Assembly (NCBI RefSeq): GCF_947502445.1
Contig: NZ_CANMZW010000001.1
Span: 1-64,000 of the forward strand
Direction of reading: 5' to 3'
Length of the DNA stretch: 64,000 bases
Source of the DNA: an uncultured Brevibacillus sp.
Lineage (GTDB): Bacteria > Bacillota > Bacilli > Brevibacillales > Brevibacillaceae
A model generated the notes under the pieces. The model was not told the DNA's origin, made no database searches, and saw nothing but the letters and a program-made list of their open reading frames with translations. The position numbers and the translations under genes are program-made. This document shows, in pieces, positions 1 through 7,760 of the stretch; the first letter of the stretch is position 1, and each line of letters starts with the position of its first letter.

Positions 1-52
1 TTCTTACTCATGATCTTCCCCAATCCTCATTTTTTCTCAAGTATACAGAAAA

Positions 53-98
53 GTACCCTATAGGTAGACTTTTTTAACGTGTCTACTCTATAGGGTAC
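53..98. repeat. Near-perfect inverted repeat, 17/18-bp arms
   Basis: Left arm 53-69 and right arm 81-98 are reverse complements apart from one extra base (GTACCCTATAGGTAGAC against GTACCCTATAGAGTAGAC), separated by 11 bases. The arms resemble terminal repeats of IS3-type elements arranged tip outward, but no transposase lies next to them. It could be a collapsed insertion-sequence remnant or a stable hairpin. The repeat itself is certain; its origin is inference. Confidence 0.5.
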
Positions 99-264
99 AT
101 TTTATTGGGGTTTTGCCTCTTTTTTGCTGCCGAGAAAAAAGCCGCAGTCTTGGCTCCAAACTTGCGATCGCGCCAATCGCTGCTGGATGTATTGAAAGCA
201 ATCGCAGTAGTAAAAGCATATTTTTCGCTGCACTCCACGATTAGACTTATCATATTAAATAAAT

Positions 265-295
265 TAAGAGATGGCACGGAATCAGCCATCTCTTA
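265..295 (-). terminator. Hairpin terminator for the minus-strand genes at 306-1508
   Basis: A perfect 11-bp stem (TAAGAGATGGC with its complement) around a 9-base loop. On the minus strand it follows the stop of the small gene at 306-464 and is followed by an AT-rich but weak T tract. Confidence 0.55.
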
Positions 296-305
296 GTATA
301 ACACC

Positions 306-464
306 TTATATCCTAACCTTCGCAGGGGGAGTATTTGTTATTCCAATGCTTCTTGAATAATATGAATCACGAGGAGTAAGGGGTTTATCCCTTTGTATTG
401 CACCAGCGTTAATGAGATCTTTTTTTATCAGTGCTTTTTGTTGATCAGACAATTTTAAACTCAT
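306..464 (-). CDS. Small hypothetical protein, 52 aa
   Basis: I do not recognise this protein. The start at 464 is chosen because GGGAGG lies about 8 bases upstream of that ATG; a longer in-frame reading from 491 has no such site. The product (MSLKLSDQQKALIKKDLI...) is mostly charged and helical at its N-terminus and has a proline-rich, basic C-terminus, with no signal peptide or membrane segment. It lies immediately downstream of the membrane protein at 492-1508 on the same strand, with a hairpin after it, so the two are probably cotranscribed. Confidence 0.55.
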   Translation of the reverse strand: MSLKLSDQQKALIKKDLINAGAIQRDKPLTPRDSYYSRSIGITNTPPAKVRI

Positions 465-491
465 CAATGCCACCTCCCAGTTCACTTTCAT

Positions 492-1508
492 TTAATTATA
501 TGCAACCTTTAAGTCACTGGCAACTAAAAGCTCTGTAAACTGATTTCCTAATTGATGTAAATTAATTTGTTCGTCCCGAATGTCTGCTGTTATTACAAAA
601 ATGCATTGCAATTCGTTAATGGTAATTTTCTTTGTTAAATATGTCCGTGTAACTTTTTCATTGTTCATTTCTCCAGAGGATTTATAAGTAAATGTATAGT
701 ATTCTCCATTATCAATTATCCCTCTAAGTATGCCATTTTTTTGAAGCTTATGGAGAGTATCATCGTGTGAAGTAATTCTCAAGTCGTCATAGAGGCCTAA
801 TTTCTCTAGAGCAAGAATGAGTAGTGCTAGTAAGAAGACATCTTGCTTAGTCAACGTATCGTTCGTTCGAGAATTCAATTGTCTTGTATATCTGACAGCA
901 AAGCGATGTAGAGCTTTAGCTAGGTTTCGGTAACCCAGGTCTGCAGTTGCTCTTGCCTTATAAAAAGCATTGAGTATATAGGACGGTATGGAATAATACG
1001 ATTGCAGAATTGCGTTTTGATTTTGCCCCTCTTTAGCAACTCCAACCGTATGATTAATTTTTACTTCAGTTATACCGTAAAAATTACTTTTATTAATAAA
1101 ATATTCATACATCTGAACGGAAACTACAGGTGTGTTGTTCTTTGTGAATATCTCCATTATATCTGCTACTATTTCGTTTTGCTTATACTTATTCAAGTAT
1201 TTAAGTTCTCTCCACAGTCCACTTGCATTATCTTGGAGGTTCCTTTTATGCTCATTATTTTCTAGAAGTAAGGAATTAATTTGCTCATTTTTTTCATTTA
1301 TATTCTCGCTTACTCTTGTATATATAAAGAATGCTGACGAGATCGCGATATAGAGTATTAGAATAACTGTAGCCCAAGTCGAGTCTAATTTAATAAATGC
1401 ACTTTCGATTTTAAAGGGTTCATTAAGTATCAAGGTACCGTGAGATGTTGCAGCTAATGCTAAAGTGGGAGCTATAACAATAAATAAGAACTTAACAAAA
1501 CTATTCAT
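492..1508 (-). CDS. Unknown membrane protein with coiled coil and cytoplasmic domain, 338 aa
   Basis: No family recognised. Residues 1-20 form a hydrophobic segment that could be a signal peptide or first membrane span, and residues about 43-63 form a second span. Residues 66-95 are rich in E, N, K and L in a coiled-coil-like pattern. The remaining 240 residues are soluble and have no catalytic motif I can identify. The architecture resembles a membrane-anchored sensor or scaffold, but this is inference. The gene is clearly AT-richer than the neighbouring amidohydrolase genes, which suggests acquisition by transfer. It precedes the 52-aa gene on the same strand. Confidence 0.6.
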   Translation of the reverse strand: MNSFVKFLFIVIAPTLALAATSHGTLILNEPFKIESAFIKLDSTWATVILILYIAISSAFFIYTRVSENINEKNEQINSLLLENNEHKRNLQDNASGLWRELKYLNKYKQNEIVADIMEIFTKNNTPVVSVQMYEYFINKSNFYGITEVKINHTVGVAKEGQNQNAILQSYYSIPSYILNAFYKARATADLGYRNLAKALHRFAVRYTRQLNSRTNDTLTKQDVFLLALLILALEKLGLYDDLRITSHDDTLHKLQKNGILRGIIDNGEYYTFTYKSSGEMNNEKVTRTYLTKKITINELQCIFVITADIRDEQINLHQLGNQFTELLVASDLKVAYN

Positions 1509-1658
1509 TCTAACACCTCAAAAAGAAAACATAATTTGTTAAAAATAGTTGAACCTTATTAAGTAAGTGAAAATTTCTTGATTCCAGTAGCTGTTATTCC
1601 TATTCGACAGAAATGGTTGCTTTCCTTGTACCAAAACACCACCAGTAACTACAAAGAA

Positions 1659-1683
1659 GGCTTCGCCAAAAATCGGCGAAGCC
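1659..1683 (-). terminator. Terminator of the amidohydrolase at 1700-2938
   Basis: GGCTTCGCC and its exact complement flank a 7-base loop. Read on the minus strand the hairpin follows the stop codon within 20 bases and is succeeded by TTCTTTG. Confidence 0.7.
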
Positions 1684-1699
1684 CACTAGCAAGTTCCTA

Positions 1700-2938
1700 T
1701 TAGTTTCCATCCATTCTATCAAGTGCCCCGTGAACGATTTTCCCTTTAAACATGACCGCAGCACGTCTGGATCTTCTGGCCACAGCCTCAGCGGAGCAGG
1801 AGCTTTCGGCAAACACAATGCTCGCCTCATCGCCAACCTTCGGCCAAGCACGGTTTCCTTCCTTGTCCAGAGTCGTTTTCCCACCCGTAATAAAGAACAG
1901 GGATTGAACGAGAGAGCGTTCGTCTACCCAGCGATAGCGCTCGACGAGTCGGTTCAGCTTCTCCAGCATGTCACCAGTTCCGTACGGTGACCAGGAGTCG
2001 TAGAAGCCATCGTAGCCGAGTGCGACACGTACGCCTTTTTCATGCAGGATTGGTACAGGTGGCATCGCCCGGTTGATCGGAACGGTCGTCATGATCATCG
2101 CGCCTAGACGAGACAAGCGCTCTGCCATTTCCGTGCTTTCTTCCACAGAGACATCGCCGAGTGCAAATGCATGGCTGATCGCCATTCGGTTCTGCCAGCC
2201 AGCTTCCTCTGTCAAATCGAGAATGCGCTTGATCGTATAAAAGCCGAGTGTGCCCGGATCATGCAAGTGAATATCAACATCAGCATTGGCTTCTACTGCA
2301 ATGTCCATCATTTCCCGCAGGGAGCCTTCCAGCTCGTTGTCGATACCGGCTGGGTCGAGACCTCCGACCAGTGTTGCTCCTTCCTTCATCGCTTGTCTCA
2401 TCAAGGAGCTGGCTTGTGTGCGCAATAAGCCTTGCTGCGGGAACGCCACGATCTCATAGGTCATCCGATCACTGTAATTCTCAAGAGCGGTGCGGACCCC
2501 TTCCAAGTTTTTCAGCCCGATATACGGATCGATGTTGACATGGGTTCTGACGTGTGTGGCACCGCCTTGAAGCAGCCATTGCAGCATGGCTTCAGCTCGC
2601 TGAGTGGTCGTCCCTGTTATGGCAGGCATTTCTGTTGCTTCAAACTCCAAACGATCGATCAGCTTTTTCGGAGGGAGACAAGACTTCCATGTAGCTCCTG
2701 CATACGTTTTATCCAGGTGATTATGCTTCTCCACAAAAGAGGGAAGGGCGAGCAACCCTTTTGCGTCTTCAGTGGGCAGAGTCGTGTCCAGTGGCTCATT
2801 AGCGGATGCGATTTGCATGATTTTGCCGTCTTCAATGCGGAGATGACAGATTTCGGATAGCGTATGAACGACTCCATCATGTCCAGTCTCAAACCCGCTG
2901 TCCAAACGAACATGGGTTAACCAGAAAGCGTGACTCAC
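1700..2938 (-). CDS. Cytosine-deaminase-like amidohydrolase, 412 aa
   Basis: Metal-dependent hydrolase of the amidohydrolase superfamily, in the cytosine deaminase / AtzC-like branch (COG0402). The metal ligands are visible in order: H-N-H in EKHNHLDKT near residue 92, HLHDP in the middle, SHAFALG, and the aspartate of LGYDGFYDSW, which corresponds to the GHDDV..DPW region of CodA. The CodA glutamate after the third histidine is aspartate here. There is no signal peptide, so it is cytoplasmic. The substrate is unknown; a heterocyclic ring or modified nucleobase is the reasonable guess. It is a close paralogue of the gene at 16437-17672, and it is divergent from a third amidohydrolase at 3375. 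Its promoter carries the tandem 21-bp motif shared by the cluster. Confidence 0.85.
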   Translation of the reverse strand: MSHAFWLTHVRLDSGFETGHDGVVHTLSEICHLRIEDGKIMQIASANEPLDTTLPTEDAKGLLALPSFVEKHNHLDKTYAGATWKSCLPPKKLIDRLEFEATEMPAITGTTTQRAEAMLQWLLQGGATHVRTHVNIDPYIGLKNLEGVRTALENYSDRMTYEIVAFPQQGLLRTQASSLMRQAMKEGATLVGGLDPAGIDNELEGSLREMMDIAVEANADVDIHLHDPGTLGFYTIKRILDLTEEAGWQNRMAISHAFALGDVSVEESTEMAERLSRLGAMIMTTVPINRAMPPVPILHEKGVRVALGYDGFYDSWSPYGTGDMLEKLNRLVERYRWVDERSLVQSLFFITGGKTTLDKEGNRAWPKVGDEASIVFAESSCSAEAVARRSRRAAVMFKGKIVHGALDRMDGN

Positions 2939-3011
2939 AAATACCAGTCCCTTCTCTTTTACTAGATACGATCTTTGCTTATGCTAGTTTACGTCTAGTT
3001 GTTCTGTATAG

Positions 3012-3074
3012 ATTGTAGTGAATATTTCGAACAAGCATTTTCAGCATCTTTACTTGTTTTTGCATGATCTTTAC
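3012..3074 (-). promoter_or_regulatory. Shared tandem-motif promoter, copy A (drives 2938 minus)
   Basis: On the minus strand GTAAAGATCATGCAAA begins at 3074 and GTAAAGATGCTGAAAA begins at 3053, exactly 21 bp apart. TACAAT, a -10 box, begins 36 bp after the second copy (3017-3012). No good -35 box lies at normal distance, so an activator bound to the tandem sites is likely. Confidence 0.7.
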
Positions 3075-3232
3075 GTATTGTCAGGAATGTTGTTTGTTTT
3101 AGAAAAACAATATCGATGCTTTAGCAAGATGAGCGACCGCGATTAGCGGAAAGTTTTTATGCGTTACGGAATTTTTAAGAAAGGATGCTATTTCAAAGTG
3201 GACTCTTAAAATTTCCTAACGTTCTTAAAATA

Positions 3233-3295
3233 GTAAAGATTGTGCAAATAGATGTAAAGCAATTGAAACTTATTTTACAGAATATTTCCTATAAT
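3233..3295 (+). promoter_or_regulatory. Shared tandem-motif promoter, copy B (drives 3375)
   Basis: GTAAAGATTGTGCAAA at 3233 and GTAAAGCAATTGAAA at 3254 are 21 bp apart. A perfect TATAAT lies at 3290-3295, 36 bp after the second copy. The leader to the start codon is about 75 bases. Confidence 0.75.
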
Positions 3296-3374
3296 GGGGG
3301 AGGATTCAAACAAATTGGACTGGAAGAGGACGAGAAGTACGGATTATCTCGAAATGCGATGAGGGAGGTAGCAC

Positions 3375-4844
3375 ATGAAAAAGAAAATAACGGCTAAATA
3401 TGTGATCGGCTTCGATGGAGAGGACCACATCATTATTCGCGATGGTGAGGTCGTATACGAAAATGATACGATTTTGTTCGTGGGTCATGACTATGCTGGA
3501 GAAGTAGACGAAGTAATCGATGCGGGGAATGCGGTGGTCAGCCCAGGCTTCATCGATTTGAATGCACTGGGCGACATTGACCATGACGTGGTTCATCTGG
3601 AAGCGGCAGCAGGCAGAAACAAGAATCTGCTCTGGTCAGAGGACTACTACCGCAAAGGCTATCATGAAGTGATGACGCCAGAAGAAGAGGCGTTCAAATC
3701 GCTGTTTGCTTACAGCCAGCTGATTTTGAATGGGGTAACGACAGCGATGCCGATCACGTCGGTCTTTTACAAGCGCTGGGCGGAAACGTATGAAGAGCTT
3801 GCAGCCGCTGCCGATCATGCGGGACGACTGGGTCTGCGTATGTACATGGGTCCAAGCTATCAGTCCGGGATGCGCGTGGTCAAGGCGAATGGCGAAATCG
3901 AGGTGCTCTGGAATGAAGCAGAGGGCCAAGCAGGCTTGGAGCGCGCTGTGCAGTTTGTCAAAGATTTTGATGGTGCGCACAACGGTTTGATTCGCGGGAT
4001 GCTGGCCCCAGAGCGCATCGAGACGCAGACGCCAGACAACCTCATTAATACCAAGCACTACAGCGATGAACTGGGTTGCCCAATTCGCTTGCATGCGGCA
4101 CAAGGCAGCTATGAGTACAACGAAATGTACCGTCGCCATAACAAATCACCGGTGCAATTTTTGCACAGCATCGGCTTTCTCGGAAAGAAAACAGCTATTC
4201 CGCATGCACACTTTATCCCTGGCTATAGCGAAGCGACGATCGGGGAAGGCGACGACCTCGCATTGCTTCAGGAAACAGGAACGACAGTCATTCACTGTCC
4301 GCTTGTGATTGGACGCCACGGTTCTGCTCTTGAATCATTTGCCCGTTATAAAAGAAACGGAATCAATATTGCGATCGGAACAGATACGTTCCCGCCTGAT
4401 TTCATCCAAAACATTCGGACAGCCAGCATGTTCTCCCGCTTGCAGGAAGGCGATGTAGCTGATTCAAGCTACGCGGACATTTATCGGGCAGCAACACTCG
4501 GTGGAGCGCGTTTCCTGGGCCGTGACGATCTGGGAAGACTGGCACCAGGTGCCAAAGCAGATATTATCGCCATTGATCTGGACGGCTTCCACATGGGTAC
4601 GATTGATGATCCAATTCGCTCGCTCATTATGTCCGGCTCAGGTCGTGATGTAAAGCTTTCGATTATTGCAGGTCGTACAGTCATGAAGGACCGCGAGCTG
4701 CCAGGTGTAGACCTGGAGGAAGTGAAAGCCAAAGGACAGCGCTATTTTGATAAAATGCGTCTGGGCTACGTGGAAAGAGACTACCAACAGCTTGGAGCAG
4801 AGGAGCTGTTCACGCCTTCTTTCCGCGTTGTAAAAAAAGGATAA
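3375..4844 (+). CDS. Amidohydrolase-family protein lacking the usual first metal motif, 489 aa
   Basis: Member of the COG0402 / TRZ-ATZ-like amidohydrolase group, recognised from the N-terminal small beta domain, PGFID, LHAAQGS, IPHAHFIPG and the IGTDTFPPD aspartate motif. The HxH that normally follows PGFID is replaced by N-A-L (residues about 58-64, FIDLNALGDIDHD), so two metal ligands are missing or provided differently. This could be a divergent subfamily with altered metal use or a non-canonical hydrolase. GGGAGG lies 6 bases before the ATG. The gene is divergent from the cytosine-deaminase-like gene at 1700-2938 and has the same tandem-motif promoter, so a common pathway is likely. The reaction is unknown. 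Confidence 0.8.
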   Translation: MKKKITAKYVIGFDGEDHIIIRDGEVVYENDTILFVGHDYAGEVDEVIDAGNAVVSPGFIDLNALGDIDHDVVHLEAAAGRNKNLLWSEDYYRKGYHEVMTPEEEAFKSLFAYSQLILNGVTTAMPITSVFYKRWAETYEELAAAADHAGRLGLRMYMGPSYQSGMRVVKANGEIEVLWNEAEGQAGLERAVQFVKDFDGAHNGLIRGMLAPERIETQTPDNLINTKHYSDELGCPIRLHAAQGSYEYNEMYRRHNKSPVQFLHSIGFLGKKTAIPHAHFIPGYSEATIGEGDDLALLQETGTTVIHCPLVIGRHGSALESFARYKRNGINIAIGTDTFPPDFIQNIRTASMFSRLQEGDVADSSYADIYRAATLGGARFLGRDDLGRLAPGAKADIIAIDLDGFHMGTIDDPIRSLIMSGSGRDVKLSIIAGRTVMKDRELPGVDLEEVKAKGQRYFDKMRLGYVERDYQQLGAEELFTPSFRVVKKG

Positions 4845-4864
4845 GCAAGCAGTAAAAAGCGAAA

Positions 4865-4897
4865 GGCACAATCTGACTGTACGTAGCAGATTGTGCC
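4865..4897. terminator. Bidirectional terminator
   Basis: GGCACAATCTG and its exact complement flank an 11-base loop between the converging genes at 4844 and 4917. The T-rich tail is better on the minus strand. Confidence 0.65.
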
Positions 4898-4916
4898 CTT
4901 CGTATGTTCTCGCTTA

Positions 4917-5838
4917 CTATAATTTCGTAACCAATAGACTGAGCTTTTCTGCCATGCTCGCCAGCTCTTCCGTAGCAGAAGCCGTTTCTTGTGTACTCGC
5001 AGAGGTTTGCTCCGTTACAGCAGCAATGTTTTGGGACGATTGCAAAATATCATTTGTTTGAGCAGACTGTTCTTCACAGCTTGCAGCGACCTCCGTAATT
5101 CGCTCAGCAGACTCATTTACATATTGAATGATTTCGGTAAAGGAATCGCCTGCCTTGGCAATCAACTCATTGCCTGAGCGCACTGTTTCCACTGCGTCCT
5201 GTGTGCTTTCCTGCATCGTATGCACGAGCTGAATAATTCCTTTTGTCGCTTCCCCGCTCGCGCTGCCTCGATCGAGGCGTTTAGTGCCAGCAGCTTGGTT
5301 TGATCCGCGATGTCTTTAATCGTCGTGACGATCATGTCAATCTGCTTGGAATTATCCAATAGATGATGCACTTTATTCGAAATGTCCTGCATACCGACGA
5401 GAGCATTGCTCATCAATTTCCCGCCGTTCTCTGCAATGGCTGAGGTCCGATTTACCAATGTGCTCATCTCTTCGATATGGGAGGCGATTTGTCCGATTGC
5501 TATGTGTCGCGCCTGTACTATTTAAATCCCAGCACCTGCTGCGACTCTTCCCATGCAGGAGTGGCTTGTTTAATGGCAGCGATTGTTTTTTGCTGGTCGT
5601 TCCCTTTGGCGATTTCTTTATCGTCTGTTTCCAGACCGATCTGGTTAAGCAATCGTGGTACATTTGTGCCCAGTGCATTCGTCTCTCCTACGAGTGCTAG
5701 GCTGGGTACCCAATTGTCTTTGATTTCCGTAGACTGATCGCCCATTTTTTTCATTTGAAAAATGGAGATGCCTCCGATGATAAGAAGTAAAACGAAAAAC
5801 CCTATAAATCCGTACAAGACCTTCTTTTTGATAGTCAC
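4917..5838 (-). pseudogene. Decayed methyl-accepting chemotaxis protein
   Basis: Three reading frames together make a broken chemoreceptor. The part from 5838 to 5518 gives an N-terminal membrane segment (residues about 8-27) and the beginning of a four-helix ligand domain, then a stop. The part 5467-5162 (extending upstream as AIGQIASHIEEMSTL) gives the signalling domain through LALNASIEAARAG. There the highly conserved hairpin tip is lost and the frame changes. The part 5225-4917 resumes with TMQESTQDAVETV and ends in SLLVTKL. The second membrane segment, HAMP domain and receptor tip are missing. At least two deletions occurred, near 5515 and 5258. No function is expected. Confidence 0.85.
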
Positions 5839-5963
5839 GGTGATTTCCCCCAGGTTGATTTGGATTTCTGCTGAAGGTTAAATACCTCAATCCGGGGAGT
5901 TAAAACTTGATAAATATTTCCATTTAGCGTTTACATTTGTGGGTTATTTGCATCGGGATCAGT

Positions 5964-6761
5964 CTAACTCCGCATATATCCACCCTCGGAATGAATCACC
6001 TGCCCCGTAATCCAAGCTGCCTCCTCACTTGCAAGAAAAGCAACCAACCGTGCGGCATCCTCTGGCAGCCCGATCCGTCCAAACGGGCTTTTTTTCAAAA
6101 GGTATTGCTTGATTTCCTCCGACATCCAGCCTGTATCGGTGGGACCAGGATTTACTGCATTCACAGTTATTCCAATCGGGGCGACCTCTGCAGACAGTGT
6201 CAGTGTGAGTGCTTCGACTGCGCCTTTGGTTGCTGCATAAGCGATCTCGCCTGGCATTGGACCTTTTGCTTGACCAGACGTCAGGTTGATGATTCTGCCT
6301 CCCGAGCCTTTGGAGAAACGGCGGGCAAACTCAACACTGAGCATGGTCGTCGCACGTACATTGATCGCATAATGATTGTCGAGGCTTGTGCTGTCCAATA
6401 CTGAATAGCCGTCATTTGTAGAGAAGCAGGCATTGTTAACCAAAATGCTGGGATCGCCTAGCTTCCTATTCACTTCATCCAGCACAGTGAGATAGGCATC
6501 AGGTGCCGACAAGTCTACTTCCAGGCACTCGCATCGCACACCACGATGACGTAGTTCCCCTTGTAGTAGTCGCGGTTCATCCAGATCAATCCCCCAAGGC
6601 ATGGATTGATCGTACTTGCTCCAGTATGTGAAGAAAATATCAACTCCGTCTTGAGCTAGAGCGCGACAGATGGCTGCACCGATTCCCTGCGTCCGGCTTG
6701 CTCCTGTAATGACGGCGATTTTGTTGGACTTCTTTTCGAAAAGCTGTTTGTGAGCGGTCAT
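5964..6761 (-). CDS. Short-chain dehydrogenase/reductase, 265 aa
   Basis: Classical SDR-fold NAD(P)-dependent oxidoreductase of unknown substrate. It shows the cofactor motif TGASRTQGIG near residue 20, the NNA motif, a serine in the INLTSG strand and the catalytic YAATK pair, then NPGPTDTGWM and a C-terminal GGYMRS. A longer upstream reading is open to 6938, but GGGAGG sits 5 bases before the ATG at 6761 and the length then matches the family, so that start is preferred. It lies on the same strand as the small membrane protein at 6808-7080, which may be cotranscribed. Confidence 0.88.
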   Translation of the reverse strand: MTAHKQLFEKKSNKIAVITGASRTQGIGAAICRALAQDGVDIFFTYWSKYDQSMPWGIDLDEPRLLQGELRHRGVRCECLEVDLSAPDAYLTVLDEVNRKLGDPSILVNNACFSTNDGYSVLDSTSLDNHYAINVRATTMLSVEFARRFSKGSGGRIINLTSGQAKGPMPGEIAYAATKGAVEALTLTLSAEVAPIGITVNAVNPGPTDTGWMSEEIKQYLLKKSPFGRIGLPEDAARLVAFLASEEAAWITGQVIHSEGGYMRS

Positions 6762-6807
6762 ATGTACCTCCCAAAATTGTGATGGTGATGAAGCGTGGGA
6801 GAGAATG

Positions 6808-7080
6808 TTAAGAGACGGGTGTAAGAAATAAGTGTCCGAAAAGGAAGTAGGAAAAGAGAAGGATAAAGCAAATACCAGATACAATAAAATTCCATTTCTT
6901 TTGCTTAAATAATCCAAGGAGCAGGCACGTAAACCCAACCGTCCCTAGAAGAAGCGGAATGATACTCAACCACAGATTATTGATGATGATGCTGTCACCC
7001 ACTCTGTACACAAAGATCCCTCCTACACAATGAATGGATGTAATGACGTTGTGCGATGTGTAAAAAGCGCCGTTCTTCAT
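6808..7080 (-). CDS. Small hypothetical membrane protein, 90 aa
   Basis: Not recognised. The product is strongly hydrophobic, with about three membrane-spanning stretches (one around residues 14-30, one around 37-58 and one around 66-85). The ATG at 7080 is taken as the start; a TTG nine bases upstream is possible. No strong ribosome binding site is visible, so translation is less certain than for its neighbours. It lies upstream of the SDR on the same strand. Confidence 0.5.
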   Translation of the reverse strand: MKNGAFYTSHNVITSIHCVGGIFVYRVGDSIIINNLWLSIIPLLLGTVGFTCLLLGLFKQKKWNFIVSGICFILLFSYFLFGHLFLTPVS

Positions 7081-7223
7081 GATTGACAAGCAAAACGGAT
7101 CAGGTTGTTACTACACTAGCATAGCATGAGCGAAACGGTAGAAAATAATTTTTTGAATGTTCGTGAACCAGAATAGGACTTGAAGTGAATAGATAGAGAA
7201 GGAACGCGAGGAGGGTTTTGCAA

Positions 7224-7760
7224 GTGAAGGAAAATGATTTTGAACAGCTTGTACAACCGCATCTTGGCACGGCTTTTCGAACAGCTTTTCTGCTCATTCA
7301 TGATTATCATTTGGCCCAGGATGCAGTCCAGGAGGCGTTGTGGGAGGCTTATCAATCTCTGCATCGGTTTGACGAGCGAAAAGGGACCTCGTTTCGGGCG
7401 TGGTTCATGAAAATCGTAACGCATCGCACCTTAAATTTGATCCGGCGCAAGAAACCAACAACACAGATTAGTCCAGATACTGTCGAGTGCGGGCCAAGCC
7501 CGTTGGAAAGCATTTTGCAGCAAGAAACCGAGCAGCAAATATGGCGCGCCATTCAGACGATGAAGCCGGTGCATCGGTCGGCAGTTGTCCTGTATTACTA
7601 CGGTGACTTCAGTATTGCGGAAATTGCCAAAATGCTTGGTGTGTTCGAAGGCACAGTAAAATCACGACTACATAAGGCGAGGCAGCTGATCGGTGAAAGG
7701 ATGCATGAGGAACGAGGGGTACGAGGAAGCGCAGAGATGGGAGTGATCGCAAATGACTAA
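7224..7760 (+). CDS. ECF-type RNA polymerase sigma factor, 178 aa
   Basis: Sigma-70 family, extracytoplasmic-function group. Region 2 is recognised in HDYHLAQDAVQEALWEAY and FRAWFMKIVTHRTLNLIRR. Region 4 is recognised in AVVLYYYGDFSIAEIAKMLGVFEGTVKSRLHKAR, a helix-turn-helix that reads the -35 element. GAGGAGGG lies about 9 bases before the GTG at 7224; a TTG at 7218 is also in frame but very close to it. The stop overlaps the start of the next gene by 8 bases, so the membrane protein that follows is the likely partner and probable anti-sigma factor. The signal and regulon are unknown. Confidence 0.9.
   Translation: MKENDFEQLVQPHLGTAFRTAFLLIHDYHLAQDAVQEALWEAYQSLHRFDERKGTSFRAWFMKIVTHRTLNLIRRKKPTTQISPDTVECGPSPLESILQQETEQQIWRAIQTMKPVHRSAVVLYYYGDFSIAEIAKMLGVFEGTVKSRLHKARQLIGERMHEERGVRGSAEMGVIAND

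Larger units (their letters stand above)
2939..3374. other. Divergent regulatory region between two amidohydrolases
   Basis: The 436 bases hold two back-to-back copies of the shared tandem-motif promoter (3012-3074 minus and 3233-3295 plus). I see no convincing gene. The short plus-strand reading at 3185-3397 overlaps the promoter and runs into the next gene, so it is not called. Confidence 0.7.

Noticed and set aside
1600..1884. Minus-strand open frame of 94 codons
   Set aside because: It overlaps the end and terminator of the amidohydrolase at 1700-2938 in another frame and has no recognisable product.
6762..6938. N-terminal extension of the SDR
   Set aside because: The extra residues overlap the small membrane gene and lack a start site; GGGAGG supports ATG 6761.
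7224..7760. The ECF sigma factor as the reader of the tandem-motif promoters
   Set aside because: Those promoters have TATAAT-like -10 boxes typical of sigma-A and no ECF-type elements, so the shared motif is better explained by an activator.
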